From positions 19,514 through 83,513 of the forward strand of contig JADZAP010000032.1 in the NCBI GenBank assembly GCA_020852705.1: DNA of 64,000 nucleotides, given 5' to 3'. The position numbers and the translations under genes are program-made. Positions within the stretch are counted from its first letter, which is position 1; the number at the start of each line of letters is the position of its first letter. Shown here piece after piece: positions 59,294 through 64,000 of this stretch. The notes beneath the pieces are model-generated. The model was given only the letters and a program-made list of their open reading frames with translations. It did no database searches and had not been told where the DNA came from. The stretch is from Ignavibacteria bacterium. GTDB taxonomy: Bacteria > Bacteroidota > Ignavibacteria > Tepidaquicellales > OLB5.

Positions 59294-61822
59294 TCAACTT
59301 TTTATTACTATCATTGTAAGGTCATCTTGAAGAGGTCTTCCTCCGCAATGTTCAATTGCTTTCTGCTGGATTAACTTTACAATTTCTTTTGAGCTTTTAC
59401 CTGTTGTGTCCATCAGAATTTCAATAATCCGTTTTTGTCCAAATAATTCATTTTGCTTATTCATTGCTTCTTCAAGTCCATCTGTATAAATTGCAATTGT
59501 TGTTCCTTCATCAAGCTTATAATATTTCCGCTCATATTTTTGATCAGGCAGTACACCTAAAATTAAACCTGTTGCATCTAAAGTAGTTACTTTGCCCTCT
59601 TTATTTATCATTACAGGCGGATTATGACCTGCATTAATGTAGTGAAAAAGTTTTGTTTTTGGTTCCCAGGCACCTATAAAAAATGTTATAAATTCTGATG
59701 CCGATGTATTTTTATATATGTGATTATTTATTCTTGAAACAAAATCTGCAAAGTCTTCTGTAAGATCCAGTCCAACTCTTATTGATGCCTGCAGGTTAGC
59801 CATTATCATTGCTGCACCAGCACCTTTTCCGCTTACATCGGCAATTACCAAAAATGTATTTCCTTCTTCTGTATTAATAATATCATAGTAATCGCCTGCA
59901 ACTTCATAGCAGGGTTTTGACTCACCAAATACATCTAATCCCTCAACATGCGGAATTTCCTGAGGCATCAATCTTTGCTGAATATTCCTTGCCATTTCAA
60001 GCTCTTTATCCATTCTTTTCTTTTCAATATAGACTGATTGAAGGTTCAGATTCTGCAGTGCAAGTGCTGTTTGACTTGATGCTTGCGTCAATATTTCAAG
60101 GTCTTCAGCTGAAAAATCTTCCTGATTTTGTTTTTTACCTAAATTTAATACTCCAACCAGTTCACCCTGTGAAATCATCGGTATTGTTACTGAAATATCA
60201 TTATCTCTTACCCATTCTATTTCATTTTCATCTACAGTTATTCTTGATCTCTCTGAAATTTCATCCCAGTAAAATTTATTGCCTCCTTTTATCCTGTGAA
60301 TAACACTTTCTCTATCGTTATGTTTGAATGGAATATTTCCTGCTAATTGAGGGTTCAGTGTAAACGGAATTACTGGGTTAATTCCAATTGTATTACTTAC
60401 CCAGTTTTTGAATTCCCCTAAAAGTTCTGATGATTCAATTTGACCTGATATACTGTGAATATATCTTTTTAATGAATCTGCATATTTTGTACGCTCAGGA
60501 TAAAATGTTTCATCAATCCAGTTTAAAATGCGTTTATTTATAGGTGTGAATGTTAATGAAAGTAAAAGTACAGAAATAATTATAACTGTAGGGTCTTTTA
60601 GTTCAAAAAAGCTGACTGAAAGCCTTACAATCAGGAAAATTGCAAAAAGATATACTCCGATCAAGCCAACTGTTACTCCAAATACCCGTACTCTGCGTTT
60701 TAGAGCACTTTCGGTTTCAAGCAGTTTGTTCTGGAAAAATGAGTTTAAAAACGTAAATGGTATTATTAACCCGCCAATTTCACATAAAAGAAATATTAGC
60801 AAGCTTATTAATAGCAGGTTAGTACTGAATTGGTTCATTAGCACAAATTGTGTTACTATTACTATAACCCACCCAATTCCGATTGTTATAGCACCGTATT
60901 TTACCCCGAAAAGCATAAGTCTTACCTGCCGCTTTTCCAAAGCAGTATGAACTTTCTTTAGATTATTTGCCAATAACAGCACCCCAATTGTCATCTGCAC
61001 AAACATTAACAGAAAGATTAAATAGGTAAGCCACTTGCTGTCTAATCCCATTATTGATGAGATAATTATAACAAGCGGAAGAAGAAAAATAAAAAGAAGA
61101 GATACAAATTTATTATTTTCAAATACGCGGTTTTTTCTTGGGAATGTTGCAAACAGAAGTACCCAGAAACAAGGTCCAAGCCACATCAGGTATGTTACAA
61201 ATTCTCGTATAGTATTAAAGTATAAATATTTTTTAACAAAAGTATTGCCCGCATCACCAACATTTACAGTGGCATACATAAAACATCCAAAACTGAAACA
61301 AAAAAGAGCAATAAAGATTGTTTCTGTTGTATAAGGACTTTTAATAATTCCCCACATTCCTGTTATTAAATAAACCATTAGAAGGAATACCGGTACAGTT
61401 CTAAAAAGCAGTACCATAAGTTTTTCCAGTGGAAGTAACGGTGCTAAGGTAAATGTATAATCTTTTATTTCTTTTCCGCGTCTTATAGAGTAAGTTACCT
61501 TTTCTCCTATTTTTTTATGGTTCTGGTCTTCTTTTATAACATTCAGGTCACTAACCGGTTTCCCGTTAATTTTAATTAGTGTATCTCCCGGTTGCATTCC
61601 AGAGTTATAAGCCGGATAATTTTCTGAAATTGTTGAAATAATTAGGTAATCAAATTTTTCTGTTTCATTTATGTATCTTACACCTGTTGAACCATCGCTA
61701 TTAATATTTACAAGAGATATAAATGCCTGTATTGCAGCCATCAATACAAAAATTATCAGGAATATTCCCAGGAATCTGGTAAAATATGATACTATCAATT
61801 TATATGTCGAAACAGTTTTCAT
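59294..61822 (-). CDS. Membrane PDZ-GAF-PP2C phosphatase (SpoIIE/RsbU type)
   Basis: The protein of about 842 residues has one membrane segment near the N-terminus and a PDZ-like domain (SGMQPGDTLIKINGKPVSDLN). About seven more membrane segments (to about residue 395), a GAF domain (about 440-600) and a coiled coil follow. It ends in a PP2C SpoIIE domain with YEVAGDYYDII, VIADVSGKGAGAAM, INAGHNPPVM and IAIYTDGLEEAM. It probably dephosphorylates an anti-sigma-factor antagonist in response to a membrane or small-molecule signal. I prefer ATG 61822 (MKTVSTYKL) over ATG 61834 because the latter lies in the -7 element. Confidence 0.88.
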   Translation of the reverse strand: MKTVSTYKLIVSYFTRFLGIFLIIFVLMAAIQAFISLVNINSDGSTGVRYINETEKFDYLIISTISENYPAYNSGMQPGDTLIKINGKPVSDLNVIKEDQNHKKIGEKVTYSIRRGKEIKDYTFTLAPLLPLEKLMVLLFRTVPVFLLMVYLITGMWGIIKSPYTTETIFIALFCFSFGCFMYATVNVGDAGNTFVKKYLYFNTIREFVTYLMWLGPCFWVLLFATFPRKNRVFENNKFVSLLFIFLLPLVIIISSIMGLDSKWLTYLIFLLMFVQMTIGVLLLANNLKKVHTALEKRQVRLMLFGVKYGAITIGIGWVIVIVTQFVLMNQFSTNLLLISLLIFLLCEIGGLIIPFTFLNSFFQNKLLETESALKRRVRVFGVTVGLIGVYLFAIFLIVRLSVSFFELKDPTVIIISVLLLSLTFTPINKRILNWIDETFYPERTKYADSLKRYIHSISGQIESSELLGEFKNWVSNTIGINPVIPFTLNPQLAGNIPFKHNDRESVIHRIKGGNKFYWDEISERSRITVDENEIEWVRDNDISVTIPMISQGELVGVLNLGKKQNQEDFSAEDLEILTQASSQTALALQNLNLQSVYIEKKRMDKELEMARNIQQRLMPQEIPHVEGLDVFGESKPCYEVAGDYYDIINTEEGNTFLVIADVSGKGAGAAMIMANLQASIRVGLDLTEDFADFVSRINNHIYKNTSASEFITFFIGAWEPKTKLFHYINAGHNPPVMINKEGKVTTLDATGLILGVLPDQKYERKYYKLDEGTTIAIYTDGLEEAMNKQNELFGQKRIIEILMDTTGKSSKEIVKLIQQKAIEHCGGRPLQDDLTMIVIKS

Positions 61823-61827
61823 TATTA

Positions 61828-61835
61828 CAAACATA
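61828..61835 (-). promoter_or_regulatory. -7 promoter element TATGTTTG of the PDZ-GAF-PP2C gene
   Basis: This TAnnTTTG match on the minus strand ends 5 nt before the ATG at 61822. Confidence 0.4.
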
Positions 61836-61888
61836 CATTAAATAACACAAAATTCAATATATTATTAAATTCAACTTTATTGACAATA

Positions 61889-61917
61889 AAAAAAGGAAGG
61901 TGTTATAACCTTCCTTT
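61889..61917 (-). terminator. Rho-independent terminator after the small membrane protein gene
   Basis: AAAGGAAGGT (61892-61901) pairs with ACCTTCCTTT (61908-61917). On the minus strand it is followed by eight T's. It ends the gene at 61945-62139. Confidence 0.85.
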
Positions 61918-61944
61918 AACTCCAAAAAAAATATTTTAACTCAA

Positions 61945-62139
61945 TTATCTTTCTCTGCCTCTGCCCATGCCAAGCGGCTGACTTTCATCTTCTTTATAAT
62001 CAATTAAAAATGAAATTATTAGCCATATAACTCCGGCACCAATTGCAAAGTATCCGTATGAAAAATTAAGAAAGATAGATATGATTCCTGCAACTATTAA
62101 AATTGCGGGAATAATAACTGAAAATAAATGTAGTTTCAT
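61945..62139 (-). CDS. Small two-segment membrane protein of unknown function
   Basis: The 64-residue protein has two hydrophobic segments (IIPAILIVAGIISIFL and FAIGAGVIWLIISFLI) joined by a short turn, then a charged tail ending GMGRGRER. A strong Shine-Dalgarno AAAGGAGG (62147-62154 on this strand) stands 7 nt before the ATG, so it is well expressed. The family is not recognised. Confidence 0.7.
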   Translation of the reverse strand: MKLHLFSVIIPAILIVAGIISIFLNFSYGYFAIGAGVIWLIISFLIDYKEDESQPLGMGRGRER

Positions 62140-62488
62140 AAGTTGTCCTCCTTTTTATCCCTTGCGTAATATTATAAGTATTAAATAAAAATGCAACTTA
62201 TTTAATTATTACCATTTTTACGTTATGAATACTATAAACTTTTGATTATTGTTGATTGTTCCCGATAACACCTTAATACATTTATAACAATATTTAAGTC
62301 TAAAATATTTCGGAAATAATATTAAAATATTGTAAGTCTATCAAATTAAATAAATAAATTTAAACTTAAATATCAAATAAACAAATGTTTATAAAATAAA
62401 TTTAATCTACTAATTTTATAGTACTTTAAATAAATTTTAAATTATTATATTTACCTTAATACCTTCGTAAATTTAATTGGAATAAAGC
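62140..62488. other. AT-rich divergent promoter region
   Basis: This 349-nt gap lies between the divergent small membrane protein gene and the response-regulator gene. It is very AT-rich, with TATATTTA (about 62448-62455) close to the -7 consensus and no coding sequence or strong hairpin seen. Confidence 0.5.
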
Positions 62489-63166
62489 ATGAAATTAAAA
62501 AAACAATCTGACATTAATGTTTTTTTAATTAATGATTACCAACTTATCTGTAAAGGGATAAATTGTGAACTTGCCAAAAATGTTCATTTATTTAATTCTG
62601 AGGATGCATTATGGTGCTTTAAGGAATTAAATATATTAGATAAATCCCAATCTGAAATTATAGTTCTTGATATCAGTTTACCGCCCTCGGATGGCATTAT
62701 TGCCGCCGAAAAAATATTTAAAAAGAAACCGGGTTCTAAAATTATAATTATTTCCTCTTATGTAAATTATTATTTCATCAAAAAATTGTTCAGTTTGGGA
62801 ATTAAAGGTTATGTTTTCAGGGATTCTGTGCCAAATGAACTGCAAACAGCAATTGAAATCGTTAATTCAGGTTCTGAATATTTTTGTAAAGGTTTAAAAA
62901 AAGAAGATCTTAAAAAATTAACTGATTTTTATCAGCTTACAGGCTTAGATAATAATGATTCAAATCTAACAAAAAGAGAAGTAGAAGTATTGGTTTTATT
63001 AGTTGCAGGAAGTACAAATAAAGAAATATCACAGAAATTAAATATAAGTATCCGCACAGTTGAAACACACCGGGAGCATATTCATCAAAAGCTGGATATG
63101 AAGAATCTGGCAAAGCTTACACAATACGCCTATCAAAAAGGATATTTGGAACTAAAAACGGATTGA
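62489..63166 (+). CDS. NarL/FixJ-type response regulator with atypical receiver
   Basis: The 225-residue protein has a receiver domain with the phosphoacceptor D61 (VLDISLPPSDG) and a C-terminal LuxR-type helix-turn-helix (LTKREVEVLVLLVAGSTNKEISQKLNISIRTVETHR). Two conserved residues differ. The acidic pair is Asn15-Asp16 instead of Asp-Asp, and the conserved Lys is Arg111 (YVFRDS). Phosphorylation may be weaker or absent. No histidine kinase is adjacent. The target genes are unknown. Confidence 0.88.
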   Translation: MKLKKQSDINVFLINDYQLICKGINCELAKNVHLFNSEDALWCFKELNILDKSQSEIIVLDISLPPSDGIIAAEKIFKKKPGSKIIIISSYVNYYFIKKLFSLGIKGYVFRDSVPNELQTAIEIVNSGSEYFCKGLKKEDLKKLTDFYQLTGLDNNDSNLTKREVEVLVLLVAGSTNKEISQKLNISIRTVETHREHIHQKLDMKNLAKLTQYAYQKGYLELKTD

Positions 63167-63293
63167 ACCAAAAATAATCGATAATAGAAATAACATAAAC
63201 ACTCTTTCAGCATATTTCAGATTCATTTGAATTCGTATAAATTCTCTTTAAGTTAAATTGAATTTATATTAGAGCATTAAATAATATTTATTT

Positions 63294-63653
63294 TTATTTG
63301 AATGTAAAAATACATCCCATAAATTTAATTGGTGCTGTTAAATAAAATGTTGAGTCATTTACAACGGCTTTAATTCTGGCAAATTTTTGCATATCACTGC
63401 CATAAACACCGGGTCCTTTATTAATCCAAAAAGCTTTATCAACTTGATTGGGCTTTAGATAATAATTATCTCTTGCTCTATTATAAAATTCTTTCCGTTC
63501 GCTAATGTATTTAAAAGTTGAATCCGGTGAATACTCAACAAAATATTTAACAGCATAAAACCCGGCTAGTTTAGCGTTATTAAACGGGTAAAAAAAAATT
63601 CCACATAAAATTAATGAAAAAAATAATAATAAAAATCCTATTTTCAACTTCAT
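63294..63653 (-). CDS. Small membrane-anchored protein of unknown function
   Basis: The 119-residue protein has an N-terminal hydrophobic segment (IGFLLLFFSLILCGIFFYPF) with a Cys at residue 17, which may be a membrane anchor or signal. The remainder is a polar region with several Tyr residues (FYAVKYFVEYSPD, FYNRARDNYYLKPNQ) and a beta-rich end (FARIKAVVNDSTFYLTAP). I do not recognise a family. It stands alone between the response regulator and the tRNA genes. Confidence 0.55.
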   Translation of the reverse strand: MKLKIGFLLLFFSLILCGIFFYPFNNAKLAGFYAVKYFVEYSPDSTFKYISERKEFYNRARDNYYLKPNQVDKAFWINKGPGVYGSDMQKFARIKAVVNDSTFYLTAPIKFMGCIFTFK

Positions 63654-63894
63654 TTTTCTGTTTTTTTAATTAATTAATTAATCAAAAATAATATTTCAGC
63701 AATATAAATGTAAATGAGTATATATACTTATTTTTTAAAAAGTACTAACTGATGAAAGTAGGGTAAAGTAAAATAGTGACTATTTTCTGTCGAGATCTCA
63801 GGATTCCTCTAACAGAGTTCCTATGGGAGAACCTGCGGTTTTCTGACACTTTGTGCCGGGATGTGTTGTGTGGAGTTATAAGAATCGTTTTTTG
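63654..63894. other. Gap downstream of tRNA-Pro with an unexplained GC-richer stretch
   Basis: The first part contains a short TTAA-type run (about 63664-63684). From about 63790 to 63885 base composition rises and short inverted arms appear (GAGATCTC at 63793-63800, CTATGGGAG and ACCTGCGG near 63820). It lies on the 3' side of tRNA-Pro. No gene is assigned. Confidence 0.4.
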
Positions 63895-63969
63895 TCGGGA
63901 TGGCAGGATTCGAACCTGCGACCTCCTGCTCCCAAAGCAGGCGCGATAACCGGACTACGCTACATCCCG
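63895..63969 (-). tRNA. tRNA-Pro (anticodon TGG)
   Basis: The minus strand folds as a tRNA. The acceptor arms are CGGGATG and CATCCCG with discriminator A. The anticodon stem-loop has CTGCT, TTGGGAG (anticodon TGG), and the T arm is GCAGG-TTCGAAT-CCTGC. No CCA is encoded. Confidence 0.93.
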
Positions 63970-63980
63970 TAAAAAACATG

Positions 63981-64000
63981 TGGACAGGGCCGGAATCGAA
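63981..64000 (-). tRNA. Partial tRNA (3' end only, identity unknown)
   Basis: The last 20 nt hold, on the minus strand, a T loop (TTCGATT), T-stem CCGGC and acceptor strand CCTGTCC with discriminator A. The rest, including the anticodon, lies beyond the window. Confidence 0.75.

Noticed and set aside
63664..63684. Run of TTAA units upstream of the 63294-63653 gene
   Set aside because: Simple sequence in AT-rich DNA; no evidence of function.
63857..63902. CGGGATG repeated beside tRNA-Pro as an attachment-site duplication
   Set aside because: Seven shared bases are too few, and no integrase or prophage gene lies nearby.

Overview
The window is a dense, AT-rich bacterial chromosome segment. 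It looks like a Gram-negative member of the Bacteroidota/Ignavibacteria group. Nine secreted proteins end in the type IX secretion (T9SS) sorting domain with the signature NYPNPFNP followed by a C-terminal Lys-rich tail. Putative promoters carry the Bacteroidota-type -7 element TAnnTTTG. There are also an outer-membrane LPS-export set (kdsD, lptC, lptA), an lnt gene, a bacillithiol gene (bshC) and a fused E1alpha-E1beta 2-oxoacid dehydrogenase. I saw no insertion sequence, prophage, CRISPR array or rRNA. The phylum call is inference from these features, not from a marker-gene tree.

Layout. 0.1-6.8 kb (minus): plsY and a NifU-C scaffold, an Mrp-type ATPase, a small secreted protein, then a cluster of GNAT, HEAT-cyclophilin and a divergent polysaccharide-deacetylase-like protein. 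7-15.7 kb (plus): a Bax-inhibitor-1 membrane protein, a GSDH-type beta-propeller, metG-folP, and two large secreted beta-propeller proteins. 15.8-18.8 kb: the fatty-acid/ribosome cluster yceD-rpmF-plsX-fabH. 18.9-20.9 kb: a secreted SpoIID-domain protein. 20.9-25.1 kb (minus): hutH-yihY-rsbU-like-gcvH. 25.2-26.5 kb: a secreted PNGase-F-like protein. 26.5-30.1 kb (minus): thpR-fmdB-bshC-glycosyltransferase 9. 30.2-40.4 kb: more T9SS cargo around the tyrosine-degradation pair hppD-hmgA and a coupled AMP-ligase/RlmN-like radical SAM pair. 40.6-45.7 kb: fused 2-oxoacid dehydrogenase E1, a phosphohexomutase, an OppD-type ATPase and a small unknown. 46-48.3 kb (minus): DinB and an RlmD-like rRNA methyltransferase interrupted in frame by palindromic repeats. 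48.4-53.8 kb: kdsD-lptC-lptA, HU, and an HU-TM-SPOR fusion. 53.8-56 kb (minus): lnt and ispF. 56-59.3 kb: radA, fbp, a DUF971 gene with no standard start codon, and a small OB-fold-like secreted protein. 59.3-64 kb: a PDZ/GAF/PP2C membrane phosphatase, a small membrane protein, an atypical response regulator, a small unknown, tRNA-Pro(TGG) and the 3' end of a second tRNA.

Together the genes suggest a free-living heterotroph that degrades amino acids (His, Tyr/Phe, branched-chain 2-oxo acids), exports many surface proteins by T9SS, and uses PP2C/GAF signalling. The most notable observations are: (1) an AMP-forming ligase translationally coupled to an RlmN-like radical SAM protein that keeps the methyl-carrier Cys but lacks the resolving Cys; (2) at least four minus-strand genes whose -7 element lies only 5-6 nt from the ATG, suggesting leaderless mRNAs; (3) three palindromic repeat copies that have become coding sequence inside an rRNA methyltransferase; (4) a DUF971 gene that seems to start at ATT; and (5) a DNA-binding/transmembrane/peptidoglycan-binding fusion next to HU.
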